Assembly (NCBI RefSeq): GCF_900156815.1
Contig: NZ_FTOT01000007.1
Coordinates: 62,001-126,000 of the forward strand
Length of the DNA stretch: 64,000 nucleotides
Direction of reading: 5' to 3'
Source of the DNA: Gemmobacter megaterium
GTDB taxonomy: Bacteria > Pseudomonadota > Alphaproteobacteria > Rhodobacterales > Rhodobacteraceae
Shown here: positions 8,972 to 17,606 of the stretch, piece by piece
How the letters are laid out: each line of letters begins with the position of its first letter
Position numbering within the stretch: the stretch's first letter is position 1
Program-made: the position numbers and the translations under genes
The notes under the pieces: generated by a model
What the model was told of the DNA's origin: nothing
The model's input: the letters and a program-made list of their open reading frames with translations, nothing else
The model's database searches: none

Positions 8972-9892
8972 TTATCCCGCCAAAGCTGCGGCGATCATGG
9001 CAATCCCGACCAGCAACAGCGCCCAGACCCGCCATAGCAACCGCACAGCAGCGTCAATATCGTCCGGCCCGGCATCGCGGCGCCCTTCGGGATGAACATA
9101 GGGCTGATCGGTCATTACCCCGTGGTAGCTGCGCGGCCCCGAAACGGCGATCCCCAGCACAACCGCCATCGCCGCCTCGGGCCAGCCTGCATTGGGCGAA
9201 CGATGGCGCGGCGCATCCCGCAACACCACCCTGCCCGCGTCGGGCCGCCATCCGGCAAGCGCCAGAAGCACCGCCGTCAGCCGTGCCGGAATCAGGTTCA
9301 GCACATCGTCCAGCCGCGCCGCTGCCCAGCCAAACTGTTCGTGCCTGGGTGTCCGATGGCCGATCATGCTGTCGGCGGTGTTCACCACCTTGTAGACCAA
9401 GATCCCCGGCAACCCTCCGATCAGGAACCACAGGGCGGGTGCGACCACACCATCCGACAGGTTCTCGGCGGCGCTTTCAACGGCCGCCCGTGCGGCGGCC
9501 GGTTCGTCCATGGCGGCCGTGTCACGCCCCACGATCCGGCCGACCATGCGCCGCCCCTCGGCCAGCGACAGGCGCAGCCCGTCGCCCACCGCCTGGACAT
9601 GATCGGCCAGCGACCGCTGCGCCATCAGGATCGCCGCGCCAAGAATTTCCCACATCCAGCCGAAGGGCAGACTTGCAATCCCACGACCCAGGGCGCCTGC
9701 CCCGAGCACCAGAACCGCCACGGCCACGGCCCCCCGCATCTTGCGGCGGGCGCCCCGGTTCAGCGCCCCGTCCAGCGCCGCAACGGCCCGGCCCATCAGC
9801 ACTGCCGGATGCGGCCAGCGGCCCCATACCCAGCGTGGCTCGCCCAGCCAGCCATCCAGCAGCATCGCGGGAATCAACAGCAGGGCGTGCAT
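8972..9892 (-). CDS. cbiB: adenosylcobinamide-phosphate synthase CbiB/CobD
   Basis: A 306-residue integral membrane protein of cobalamin synthesis that joins (R)-1-aminopropan-2-ol (or its phosphate) to adenosylcobyric acid. Family hallmarks are LLDGWLGEP at the N-terminus, [18 protein letters not shown] in the middle, [14 protein letters not shown] and [12 protein letters not shown]. Several hydrophobic spans are visible. GGAGG is close (4 nt) before the ATG. No other cobalamin gene is in the window, so the gene is isolated here. Confidence 0.95.
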   Translation of the reverse strand: MHALLLIPAMLLDGWLGEPRWVWGRWPHPAVLMGRAVAALDGALNRGARRKMRGAVAVAVLVLGAGALGRGIASLPFGWMWEILGAAILMAQRSLADHVQAVGDGLRLSLAEGRRMVGRIVGRDTAAMDEPAAARAAVESAAENLSDGVVAPALWFLIGGLPGILVYKVVNTADSMIGHRTPRHEQFGWAAARLDDVLNLIPARLTAVLLALAGWRPDAGRVVLRDAPRHRSPNAGWPEAAMAVVLGIAVSGPRSYHGVMTDQPYVHPEGRRDAGPDDIDAAVRLLWRVWALLLVGIAMIAAALAG

Positions 9893-9952
9893 CGGGCCTC
9901 CGGCATGGCGCGCGGTCGTTATCGTGCAGCGCCGTGCGCCCGTCCAGTCCCG

Positions 9953-10939
9953 TCAGAGCCGGGGATTGCCCCGATCATGCGGCGCCAGGAAGTCGAGCCT
10001 CGGATTGATCGGGATGATCCGGCTGGGATTTATCGTGTCATGGCTATAGTGATAGTGCCGCACGATATGATCCATCCGCACCGTATCCGCCACACCCGGC
10101 ACCTGATAGAGCGCCCGTGTATACGCCCACAGATTCGGAAAATCGACCAGCCGGTTGCGGTTGCACTTGAAGTGCAGATGATACACCGGATCGAACCGTA
10201 CCAGCGTGGTGAACAGCCGCCAATCCGCCTCGGTCACCCGTCCGCCGACCAGAAACGGCTCTTGCGACAGATGGGTCTCCAGCCAGTCCATCGTCTCGAA
10301 CACCTCGCGCACAGCCTCGTCATAGGCAGATTGCGACGTGGCAAAGCCCGCGCGGTAAACCCCGTTGTTGAAGCCTCTGTAGACGCGGCGGTTCACCTCC
10401 TCGATGTCCGCACGCAGGGCCTCGGGCCAGAAATCCAGATCATTCCCGGTCAATCCATCAAAGGCCGAATTGAACATGCGGATGATCTCGGCGCTCTCGT
10501 TCGACACGATACGCCCGCTCTGCTTGTCCCACAGCACCGGCACGGTGACGCGCCCGGACACATCCGACACCGCGCGGGTATAGATGTCGCGCAGGAACGG
10601 CGCGTCGAACTGACGGTCACCCGTGGCACCGGGAAATCCTGTGTCAAAGGTCCAGCCATCCTCCAACATGTCAGGGTGCACGGCCGAAACGTCGATCAAC
10701 CCATCCAGCCCTTTCAGCGCACGGAAGATCAGCGTGCGATGCGCCCAGGGGCAGGCATAGGACACATAGAGATGATAGCGCCCCGCCTCGGCCCTGAAGC
10801 CACCGTCCCCCGATGCACCCGGCGCACCGTCCGGCGTGATCCAGTTGCGGAATTTCGTCACCGTGCGCTCGAAGCGGCCTCCGGTGCTGGCCGTGTCATA
10901 CCAGGCGGGATCCCAGACCCCATTCACAAGTTGTCCCAT
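9953..10939 (-). CDS. yqjG: glutathionyl-hydroquinone reductase (Xi-class GST, YqjG/ECM4 family)
   Basis: A 328-residue cytoplasmic enzyme with an N-terminal thioredoxin-like domain and a C-terminal all-helical GST domain. Catalytic Cys63 sits in YACPWAHRT, the Xi-class signature (CPWAH). These enzymes reduce glutathionyl-hydroquinones to hydroquinones using a second glutathione. Length and the C-terminal YxHYHYSH region fit the family. AAGGAA lies 6 nt before the ATG. It is a single gene, 60 bp upstream of cbiB on the same strand. Confidence 0.93.
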   Translation of the reverse strand: MGQLVNGVWDPAWYDTASTGGRFERTVTKFRNWITPDGAPGASGDGGFRAEAGRYHLYVSYACPWAHRTLIFRALKGLDGLIDVSAVHPDMLEDGWTFDTGFPGATGDRQFDAPFLRDIYTRAVSDVSGRVTVPVLWDKQSGRIVSNESAEIIRMFNSAFDGLTGNDLDFWPEALRADIEEVNRRVYRGFNNGVYRAGFATSQSAYDEAVREVFETMDWLETHLSQEPFLVGGRVTEADWRLFTTLVRFDPVYHLHFKCNRNRLVDFPNLWAYTRALYQVPGVADTVRMDHIVRHYHYSHDTINPSRIIPINPRLDFLAPHDRGNPRL

Positions 10940-11054
10940 GCAAACTTCCTTTTCTGTTGGAACGAACGTAAGGGGCCGGAACCTCCATGGAAACCTTGTC
11001 GCAGGGCGCAGAAGGGGCTGCGCAGACGCACAATGGGCACGCCACAGTCGTGAT

Positions 11055-11068
11055 GGCGTTGCAACGCC
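11055..11068. promoter_or_regulatory. 14-bp perfect palindrome, possible operator
   Basis: GGCGTTGCAACGCC in the 213-bp region between the divergent hydroquinone reductase and the small protein at 11153. No regulator is adjacent; function unproven. Confidence 0.3.
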
Positions 11069-11121
11069 GCTTCATAACTGCATCGAACGGCCTGGAATCG
11101 CTTGAATTCGCGTCAGGCTGC

Positions 11122-11134
11122 GTCACTCTGTGAC
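11122..11134. promoter_or_regulatory. short inverted repeat before 11153 gene
   Basis: GTCAC, three bases, GTGAC, ending 6 bp before the AAGGAA ribosome site of the small gene. It could be an operator or a leader hairpin. Confidence 0.25.
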
Positions 11135-11152
11135 ACAGGGAAGGAAACTGCG

Positions 11153-11503
11153 ATGCTGGAATTTCTGCCTGCCGATGTCCGCGAAGGATTGGAACGCGCC
11201 CGTCGCCGCGCCCCGGCGCGACGCCGCAAACTCGCGCTGCACCTGGGGGATGCGGTCTTTCCCATTCTGCGCCTCTGGGACGACGGCTTCGCGGTCGAGG
11301 CCAGCCGCCTGAACCGTCTGCGCGGATTTGTCGAGATCCACGAAGGGTCGCGCCCGCTGCTGTCATGCCTGATCGTGGCAAGCGACGTGACCGATGCAGA
11401 ACTGATCTGCACCTTCAAACGCGCCACACCGATCCTGACCCGCGCGGCCCTGGATTACGAACTGCCAGAGGATCTTCCCGTGACCCTTCTGCCACGGAAC
11501 TGA
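11153..11503 (+). CDS. conserved hypothetical protein (Rhodobacterales)
   Basis: A 116-residue soluble protein with no signal peptide or membrane segment. The N-terminus is strongly basic (ERARRRAPARRRKLAL), followed by alternating hydrophobic stretches (DAVFPILRLWDDGFAVEA, LLSCLIVASDV) that suggest a small beta-rich domain. I recognise close relatives as conserved hypothetical proteins in Rhodobacteraceae but know no function. The ATG is chosen for the AAGGAA upstream; an earlier in-frame ATG at 11102 lacks one. It is followed 11 nt later by copy B of the 3'-end element. Confidence 0.8.
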   Translation: MLEFLPADVREGLERARRRAPARRRKLALHLGDAVFPILRLWDDGFAVEASRLNRLRGFVEIHEGSRPLLSCLIVASDVTDAELICTFKRATPILTRAALDYELPEDLPVTLLPRN

Positions 11504-11514
11504 TCCCGACCCCA

Positions 11515-11536
11515 TTCATCTTGCCACAAATACCCC
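11515..11536 (+). repeat. 22-bp 3'-end element, copy B
   Basis: TTCATCTTGCC, two bases, AAATACCCC. It starts 11 nt after the stop of the 116-residue protein, in that gene's sense orientation, and leads into the hairpin at 11545. Confidence 0.75.
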
Positions 11537-11544
11537 ACGGGGGT

Positions 11545-11565
11545 GCGGGGGTGTGAAACCCCCGC
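11545..11565. terminator. GC hairpin between convergent genes
   Basis: GCGGGGGT, five-base loop GTGAA, ACCCCCGC: a perfect 8-bp stem, without a T-run. It lies between the ends of the small protein and the M20 amidohydrolase and may serve both. Confidence 0.5.
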
Positions 11566-11574
11566 CTCGACCTC

Positions 11575-12747
11575 TCAGCCCGCGGCCAACGGCAGGCGCC
11601 GCTCGACCAGCCGCGCCATGATGGAGGCGCCCACCGGCAGCACCTCGGTATCCAGCACAAAGCCTGGGTTGTGCAGCCCCACGGTGCCCGCATGGCCCAC
11701 CCGGCAATAGGCGCCGGGCACCAGCCGCAGCATGTCGGCGAAATCCTCGGATCCGGTTGCAGGTTCCTCGGTATCGCTGACCTTGTCCTCACCCACGATA
11801 TCGCGCGCCGCCTCCAGATAGGCGTCCGACAGATCGGCGTCATTGACCAGCACATCAAAGGCATTGCGCAATTCGGCCTCGATCCGGACGCCATGGGCCT
11901 GGGCGAAACCGGCACAGATCTCCTGCATCCGGCGGGCCGCCATCTCATAGACCTCGTCCTTGAAATACCGGATCGTGCCTGCAAGGGTCGCGGTCTCGGG
12001 CACGACATTGTAGGCGGTGCCGGCATGAAGCTGCGTCACCGACAGCACCAGCATATCCAGCGGATGCAGGTTGCGGCTGTGGATCGTCTGCAACTCGCTG
12101 GCCAGCGAGGCGGCGATCAGCAGCGAATCCTTGCCGTTGTGCGGCTGGGCGGCATGGGCCCCCTTGCCGGTGATGCGAATGTCGAAGAAGGCGGCGCCCG
12201 CCATGGCCGCGCCCCTGGTAATCCCGAATGTGCCCGGCTTGCCATTGGGGGAATTGTGCATCCCGTAGATCTCGTCACAGGGAAAGCGGTCGAACAGCCC
12301 TTCGGCGATCATGCGGCGCGCGCCGCCCATGCCTTCTTCGGCGGGTTGAAAGATCAACACGACGGTGCCGTCGAAATCGCGGTTTTCGGCAAGATATTTG
12401 GCGGTGCCCAGCAACATGGTCGTATGGGCATCATGCCCGCAGGCGTGCATCTTGCCCGGCACGGTCGATGCATAGGGCAGCCCGGTGGTTTCCGTCACCG
12501 GCAGGGCATCCATATCGGCCCGCAGGCCAATACGGCGGTTTCCCCGGCCCTTGCCCTTGACGATGCCGACAACGCCGGTGCCGCCCACGCCTTCATGCAC
12601 CTCGTCCACCCCCCAGGCGCGCAGCTTTTCCGCCACGATCCCAGCGGTGCGCACCTCTTCAAAGCCCAGTTCGGGATGAGCGTGCAGATCGCGGTAAATC
12701 TCGGTCAGTTCGGCGGCGTGGTCGGCGATGGGCGACAGAATGGCCAT
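11575..12747 (-). CDS. M20-family amidohydrolase (hippurate hydrolase-like)
   Basis: A 390-residue metal-dependent hydrolase of the M20D group, which cleaves N-acyl amino acids or similar amides in the cytoplasm. Seen motifs: [13 protein letters not shown] near residue 20, [10 protein letters not shown], metal ligands in [11 protein letters not shown], and [11 protein letters not shown] with the catalytic Glu. A lid/dimerisation domain lies in the middle ([14 protein letters not shown]). AAGGAG lies 7 nt before the ATG. A much longer reading frame continues upstream antisense to tex and is rejected. It is divergent from tex. A second M20 gene starts at 63468. Confidence 0.93.
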   Translation of the reverse strand: MAILSPIADHAAELTEIYRDLHAHPELGFEEVRTAGIVAEKLRAWGVDEVHEGVGGTGVVGIVKGKGRGNRRIGLRADMDALPVTETTGLPYASTVPGKMHACGHDAHTTMLLGTAKYLAENRDFDGTVVLIFQPAEEGMGGARRMIAEGLFDRFPCDEIYGMHNSPNGKPGTFGITRGAAMAGAAFFDIRITGKGAHAAQPHNGKDSLLIAASLASELQTIHSRNLHPLDMLVLSVTQLHAGTAYNVVPETATLAGTIRYFKDEVYEMAARRMQEICAGFAQAHGVRIEAELRNAFDVLVNDADLSDAYLEAARDIVGEDKVSDTEEPATGSEDFADMLRLVPGAYCRVGHAGTVGLHNPGFVLDTEVLPVGASIMARLVERRLPLAAG

Positions 12748-12870
12748 GGGGCGCTCCTTGATGAGTTGATCACATGCTGGCGCGCGGGCGCGGCGGCTGC
12801 AACCCCGGACTTGCGGGCTGGGGGTCATTGCGGTTACCTGCCCCTCCGGTCCCAGACGAAAGGTTGCGCC

Positions 12871-15186
12871 ATGGCCCCCTCGCCCGATCCTGCCCGCCAG
12901 ATCGCCCAGATCATTGCCGCCGAGATCAGCGCGCGGCCAGATCAGGTCGCTTCGGCCGTGCAACTGCTGGATGGTGGCGCGACGGTGCCGTTCATTGCAC
13001 GCTACCGCAAGGAAGTGACGGGCGGGCTGGACGACACCCAGTTGCGCAATCTGGCCGAACGGCTGGTCTATCTGCGCGAGTTGCAGGCCCGGCGCGAGGC
13101 AGTGATCGGCGCGATCACCGAACAGGGCAAGATGACCGACGATCTGGCAGGCAAGATCGCCGGGGCCGTCACCAAGGCAGAGCTGGAAGATTTGTATCTG
13201 CCCTACAAGCAAAAGCGCCGCACCAAAGCGATGATCGCGCGCGAAAACGGGCTGGGGCCGCTGGCCGATGCCATACTGGCCGACCGCGCCGCCGATCCCG
13301 CCGTGCTGGCCGCAGGCTACATCACCGAGGCGGTGACGGATACCAAGGCCGCGCTGGACGGTGCGCGCGACATCATCGCCGAAGGTCTGGCCGAGAATGC
13401 CGATCTCAAGACCCGCCTGCGCGACCTGTTGCGCCGCGATGCGCGCCTGAGTTCGCACGTGCTGGACGGCAAAGAGGCGGCGGGCGCCAAGTTTTCTGAT
13501 TATTTCGCACATTCCGAACCCTTTGGCACCTGCGCCGGGCACCGCGCGCTGGCCATGTTCCGCGGCCGGAACGAGGGCTTCCTGAGCCTCGATCTGGAGA
13601 TCGACCCGGATGCCGCTCCGGGCATGGGCCGGGCCGAAAGCATGGTAAAGGGCGCGCTGTCCGTGGCGCGCGGCGGCAAGGGGGATGACTGGCTGGCCAC
13701 CGTCGCAGGCTGGTGCTGGCGGGTGAAGCTGCGCCCCTCGCTGACGGTCGATCTGATGATGGAACTGCGCGAGCGGGCCGAGGACGAGGCGATCCGGGTC
13801 TTTGGCCGCAACCTCAAGGATCTGCTGCTGGCGGCGCCAGCGGGGGGGCGTGCGACCATGGGGCTGGATCCCGGCATCCGCACCGGGGTCAAGGTGGCGG
13901 TGGTGGATGCCACCGGCAAGGTGGTGGAAACCGCCACAGTCTATCCGTTCCAGCCCAAGAACGACCTGCGGGGGGCGCAGGCCACGCTGGGCGCACTGAT
14001 CGTGAAACATGGCGTCGATCTGATCGCCATCGGCAACGGCACCGCCAGCCGCGAGACGGAAAAGATGGTGGCCGATCTGCTGGCCCTGCTGCCAGGCAGC
14101 CGCAAGCCCACCAAGGTCGTGGTCTCCGAAGCTGGCGCCTCGGTCTATTCCGCATCGGAACTGGCGGCGCAGGAATTCCCCGATCTGGACGTGTCCTTGC
14201 GAGGTGCCGTTTCGATTGCCCGGCGTTTGCAGGATCCGCTGGCCGAACTGGTGAAGATCGAGCCAAAATCCATCGGCGTGGGCCAATATCAGCACGATGT
14301 GGACCAGTATAGGCTGGGCCGTGCGCTGGATGCCGTGGTCGAGGATGCCGTGAACGCCGTGGGGGTGGATCTGAACACTGCCTCGGCGCCGTTGCTGGCG
14401 CGGGTCGCGGGGATCGGGCCGGGGTTGGCAGACACCATTGTCAGCCATCGCAATACCCATGGCCCGTTTGCCACCCGGCGCGATCTGCTGAAAGTCAGCC
14501 GTCTGGGCCCCAAGGCGTTTGAACAATGCGCGGGCTTTCTGCGCATTCCGGGCGGCAAGGAGCCGCTGGATGCCTCGTCCGTCCACCCCGAAGCCTATGA
14601 CGTGGCCCGCAAGATCGTGGCCGCCTGCGGCCGTGACCTGCGCGCCTTGATGGCCGACCCCACCCCCCTGCGCCGTCTGGAACCGCGCGACTTTGCCGAC
14701 GAGCGGTTCGGGGTGCCCACGGTCAAGGACATTCTGGCCGAACTGGAAAAACCCGGCCGCGACCCCCGGCCTGCCTTCAAGACCGCCACCTTCACCGATG
14801 GGGTCGAGGAGATCACCGATTTGCGGGTGGGAATGCTGCTGGAAGGCACCGTGACCAACGTGGCGGCCTTTGGCGCCTTTGTGGATATCGGCGTGCATCA
14901 GGACGGGCTGGTCCATGTCAGCCAACTGGCCGACCGTTTCGTGAAAGACCCGCATGAGGTGGTGAAGGCTGGCGATGTGGTGAAGGTGCGCGTGGTCGAG
15001 GTGGATGTGCCAAGGAAACGCATCGCGCTGACCATGCGCAAGGATGGTGCCGGACGCGACGATGCGCCGAAACGCGGTGCCTCACCGGCCAAGGGCGGGC
15101 GCGGACCAATGTCGTCCGGGCCAAAGGGCAGCGACGCACCGGGCGGGTTCGGCGCGGCCTTGCTGGATGCAATGCGCAAGCGTTGA
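12871..15186 (+). CDS. tex: Tex-family RNA-binding transcription accessory protein
   Basis: A 771-residue protein of usual Tex length. Order: N-terminal helical Tex domain ([18 protein letters not shown] near residue 50); YqgF/RNase H-like domain from about 329 ([18 protein letters not shown]); helix-hairpin-helix region around 500-560 ([19 protein letters not shown]); and a C-terminal S1 RNA-binding domain at about 650-720 ([21 protein letters not shown]). The tail is basic and low in complexity. Tex binds nucleic acid and the transcription machinery. The start is the ATG that gives the normal MAPS... N-terminus; the ribosome site is weak (GAAAGG). Confidence 0.97.
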   Translation: MAPSPDPARQIAQIIAAEISARPDQVASAVQLLDGGATVPFIARYRKEVTGGLDDTQLRNLAERLVYLRELQARREAVIGAITEQGKMTDDLAGKIAGAVTKAELEDLYLPYKQKRRTKAMIARENGLGPLADAILADRAADPAVLAAGYITEAVTDTKAALDGARDIIAEGLAENADLKTRLRDLLRRDARLSSHVLDGKEAAGAKFSDYFAHSEPFGTCAGHRALAMFRGRNEGFLSLDLEIDPDAAPGMGRAESMVKGALSVARGGKGDDWLATVAGWCWRVKLRPSLTVDLMMELRERAEDEAIRVFGRNLKDLLLAAPAGGRATMGLDPGIRTGVKVAVVDATGKVVETATVYPFQPKNDLRGAQATLGALIVKHGVDLIAIGNGTASRETEKMVADLLALLPGSRKPTKVVVSEAGASVYSASELAAQEFPDLDVSLRGAVSIARRLQDPLAELVKIEPKSIGVGQYQHDVDQYRLGRALDAVVEDAVNAVGVDLNTASAPLLARVAGIGPGLADTIVSHRNTHGPFATRRDLLKVSRLGPKAFEQCAGFLRIPGGKEPLDASSVHPEAYDVARKIVAACGRDLRALMADPTPLRRLEPRDFADERFGVPTVKDILAELEKPGRDPRPAFKTATFTDGVEEITDLRVGMLLEGTVTNVAAFGAFVDIGVHQDGLVHVSQLADRFVKDPHEVVKAGDVVKVRVVEVDVPRKRIALTMRKDGAGRDDAPKRGASPAKGGRGPMSSGPKGSDAPGGFGAALLDAMRKR

Positions 15187-15224
15187 CCTGACCGGACCAT
15201 TGCGCCAGTGGTGAAACGGGGATC

Positions 15225-15238
15225 GGGGGCTTGCCCCC
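15225..15238. terminator. GC hairpin after tex
   Basis: GGGGG-CTTG-CCCCC type hairpin 38 bp after the tex stop and before the DeoR gene. There is no T-run; it is a possible weak terminator separating the two genes. Confidence 0.35.
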
Positions 15239-15293
15239 CATACCCCGAGGCTGACGGGATCGCAGCGAAGGGGCCGCAGATCTGGAGGGGCGG

Positions 15294-16052
15294 ATGGCAC
15301 TGAGTTTCCGACAAGGCGAGATTCTGGATATTGCGCGCAGCGAGGGCCGCGTGGTGGTCGAGGATCTGGCCGAGCGATTTTCAGTCACCTTGCAGACCAT
15401 CCGGCGCGATCTGGGCGAATTGGCGGATGCCGGATTGCTGGACCGGGTGCATGGTGGCGCGGTGGTGCGCCCCGGTGTGGCGAATACCGCCTGGTCGGAA
15501 CGTCGCGGTGTCAATGCCGAGGCCAAGGCCGCCATCGCGGCGGCCTGTGCGGCATTGATCCCGGACAATTCCAGTCTGATCCTGAACATCGGCACCACGA
15601 CCGAAGCCGTGGCGCAGGCCCTGCTGGGGCACCGCAATCTGACTGTGGTGACGAACAACCTGAACGTGGCCAATATTCTGGCGGCCAATGAAAGTTGCGA
15701 GGTCATGGTGGCCGGTGGTGCGTTGCGCCGGGCAGACGGCGGCTTGATCGGAGAATTGACCACCCAGTTCTTCGAGCAATTCAAGGTTGACCGTGCGGTG
15801 ATCGGCTGTTCGGCGCTGGACGGTGACGGCGACCTGCTGGATTTCGATCTTGCCGAAGTGCGGGTGGCCCGCACAATCCTGCGGCAGGCACGGCAAAGGC
15901 TGGTGGTGGCGGATGCGTCCAAACTGACACGACAGGCGCCGGTGCGCCTGGCATCGCTGGCCGATCTGGATGGGCTCGTTACCGATCTGCCGTTGCCGGA
16001 CCCTCTGGCACGGGCCTGTGAGGAATGGGGAACGACGATATATCTGGCGTGA
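15294..16052 (+). CDS. DeoR/GlpR-family transcriptional repressor
   Basis: A 252-residue regulator. The N-terminal DeoR helix-turn-helix is at about 5-58 (VEDLAERFSVTLQTIRRDLGEL), followed by the phosphosugar-sensing DeoR-C domain with NIGTTTEAVAQALL, TNNLNVANIL and VADASKL. This resembles GlpR-type repressors that answer to phosphorylated sugars or glycerol-3-phosphate. GGAGG lies before the ATG. Usual catabolic targets are not next to it here: tex is upstream and a convergent small gene overlaps its last 74 bp. Confidence 0.93.
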   Translation: MALSFRQGEILDIARSEGRVVVEDLAERFSVTLQTIRRDLGELADAGLLDRVHGGAVVRPGVANTAWSERRGVNAEAKAAIAAACAALIPDNSSLILNIGTTTEAVAQALLGHRNLTVVTNNLNVANILAANESCEVMVAGGALRRADGGLIGELTTQFFEQFKVDRAVIGCSALDGDGDLLDFDLAEVRVARTILRQARQRLVVADASKLTRQAPVRLASLADLDGLVTDLPLPDPLARACEEWGTTIYLA

Positions 16053-16311
16053 GCGCAGGATGGGCCGGACCCCAGATCCGCGCTGCATCGCGGGCGATGA
16101 GGCGCGCTTCCATCGCGGACAGCCGGGCGCGCGCCGTCGTTTCGCATCCGCAATCCCGCAAGGCCCGTTGCCATGCACGCAGCGCCGAGGCCGCGGACCA
16201 GGGCAGGACCGCCTGATGCAACCAGTTGCGCAACCCGGAAGGCAGGCGGTCGAACGCCGACATCGGCGCCGCTTTACGACGCGGCAGGCGGGTGGACAGA
16301 TTTCGCCTCAT
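15979..16311 (-). CDS. small conserved protein (DUF6525-like)
   Basis: A 110-residue protein starting MRRNLSTRLPRRK. The N-terminus is basic, and the segment FDRLPSGLRNWLHQAVLPWSA plus MEARLIARDAARIWGPAHP matches, from memory, a small Rhodobacteraceae family (DUF6525) of unknown function. A G-rich stretch (GGGGGCG) precedes the ATG. The last 74 bp overlap the convergent DeoR gene, so the C-terminal Pro-rich tail is the least certain part. No membrane segment or catalytic motif is seen. Confidence 0.6.
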   Translation of the reverse strand: MRRNLSTRLPRRKAAPMSAFDRLPSGLRNWLHQAVLPWSAASALRAWQRALRDCGCETTARARLSAMEARLIARDAARIWGPAHPALTPDISSFPIPHRPVPEGPATADR

Positions 16312-16558
16312 GTCTGCGCCCCCGCGTGGCAGTCCGAGCCCCGGTCGCAACGGGCCGGTGCAGAACGGGGGTGAAAGCAGGGGCGAGGGCGAGGGCGGCC
16401 GTGGGTCTGGATCATGTCGGTCTCGATTGCTGCGCGCATGGGTTAGTATGTTATATCGTAACAATCAATCCTGAAAGCCGACCTTGCGCTGGCAGCCTTG
16501 CGCGATACGATGTCGGCAGATCCGCAGTGCGATGCGGAGCATCAGCCAGGGGTGGAGC

Positions 16559-17533
16559 ATGGCAAGAACCGTAGTGATCAAGGCATTCGGCGGACCCGAG
16601 GCGATGGAGCTGGAGGACCGGCCCGTCGGCGAACCGGGGCCAGGGCAAGTGCGCATTCGCCACCACTCGGTGGGGCTGAACTTCATTGATGTCTATCAGC
16701 GCAGCGGGGTCTATCCGCTTCAACTGCCCTGCGCCTTGGGCATGGAGGCCGCCGGTGTGATCGAGGCGGTTGGCGAGGGTGTGACCCACCTGAAAGCCGG
16801 AGACCGAGCCGCCTATGCATCGCAACCGCCGGGCGCCTATACCGAGGCTCGGGTGATGCCCGCGGCGCAGGTCTGCCCGCTGCCGGACGCCATTTCCTTT
16901 GAGGAAGGGGCGGCGATGATGCTCAAGGGGCTGACGGTGCAGTATCTGTTTCACCGCACGGTCCCGCTGAAAGCCGGGGATACCGTGTTGTTTCATGCCG
17001 CAGCCGGGGGCGTGGGCCTGATTGCCTGCCAATGGGCCAGGTCAGAGGGGATCCGGTTGATTGCCACCGCGGGATCGGACGAAAAATGCCAGCTGGCGCT
17101 GGATCATGGCGCGTCGGAGGCCATCAATTACCGCGACGGCGCCTTTGCCCCGAAAGTGCGGGATCTGACAGGCGGACGTGGCGTCGATGTGGTGATGGAT
17201 TCGGTCGGGGCCGCGACCTTTGAAGGATCGCTGGACTGTCTGCGGCCGGTGGGCATGATGATCTCGTTCGGCAATGCCTCGGGTGTGGCGCCGCCAGTGG
17301 ATTTGCTCAAGCTCGGGGCCAAGGGCGCGTTGCAGATCACCCGGCCCAGCGTCTTTGTGCATATCGCAAAGCATGAGGACTGCCAGGCGATGGCGCAACA
17401 TCTGTTTGGCAAAGTCATCTCGGGGGCCGTGAAGATCCGCATCGACCAGAGATTTCCGCTGGACCGGGTGGCAGATGCACACAGGGCGCTGGAGTCGCGG
17501 GCGACAACCGGGGCGACGATTCTGGTGCCGTAG
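16559..17533 (+). CDS. qorA: NADPH:quinone oxidoreductase (zinc-free MDR)
   Basis: A 324-residue quinone reductase of the QOR type. Hallmarks: HHSVGLNFIDVYQRSGVYP near residue 40, GMEAAGVIEAVGEG, and the NADPH motif FHAAAGGVGLIACQWA at about 145-160. No zinc ligands are seen, as expected. Reduces quinones using NADPH in the cytoplasm. The ATG is followed by ARTVVIKAFGGPE, the normal family N-terminus; an earlier in-frame ATG is not used. The upstream 247 bp hold GTTA-N5-TAAC at 16450-16462 and a three-unit GGGCGA repeat near 16380, of unknown meaning. Confidence 0.93.
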   Translation: MARTVVIKAFGGPEAMELEDRPVGEPGPGQVRIRHHSVGLNFIDVYQRSGVYPLQLPCALGMEAAGVIEAVGEGVTHLKAGDRAAYASQPPGAYTEARVMPAAQVCPLPDAISFEEGAAMMLKGLTVQYLFHRTVPLKAGDTVLFHAAAGGVGLIACQWARSEGIRLIATAGSDEKCQLALDHGASEAINYRDGAFAPKVRDLTGGRGVDVVMDSVGAATFEGSLDCLRPVGMMISFGNASGVAPPVDLLKLGAKGALQITRPSVFVHIAKHEDCQAMAQHLFGKVISGAVKIRIDQRFPLDRVADAHRALESRATTGATILVP

Positions 17534-17553
17534 GGAGTGGCCCGACCTGCGGG

Positions 17554-17570
17554 CCGGGGCGCCGCCCCGG
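17554..17570. terminator. GC hairpin between convergent qorA and smc
   Basis: CCGGGGC, loop GCC, GCCCCGG: a perfect 7-bp stem, 20 bp after the qorA stop. On the minus strand it follows the 3'-end element after smc. No T-run. Confidence 0.5.
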
Positions 17571-17575
17571 ACCCC

Positions 17576-17597
17576 GGGGTATTTCGGGCAAGATGAA
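17576..17597 (-). repeat. 22-bp 3'-end element, copy C
   Basis: On the minus strand TTCATCTTGCC, two bases, AAATACCCC, starting 9 nt after the smc stop codon and leading into the hairpin at 17554-17570. Confidence 0.75.
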
Positions 17598-17606
17598 ACA
17601 GATACG

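Noticed and set aside
9092-11053. Plus-strand frame of about 650 codons
   Set aside because: Antisense to cbiB and the hydroquinone reductase, both well supported; no domain recognised.
11671-12870. Plus-strand extension upstream of tex
   Set aside because: It is antisense to the M20 amidohydrolase, whose metal-binding motifs are intact; tex begins at its usual N-terminus at 12871.
12748-14955. Long minus-strand reading frame continuous with the M20 amidohydrolase gene
   Set aside because: It is antisense to tex, which has complete domain matches; the added sequence has no family signature. The amidohydrolase start with AAGGAG is clear at 12747.
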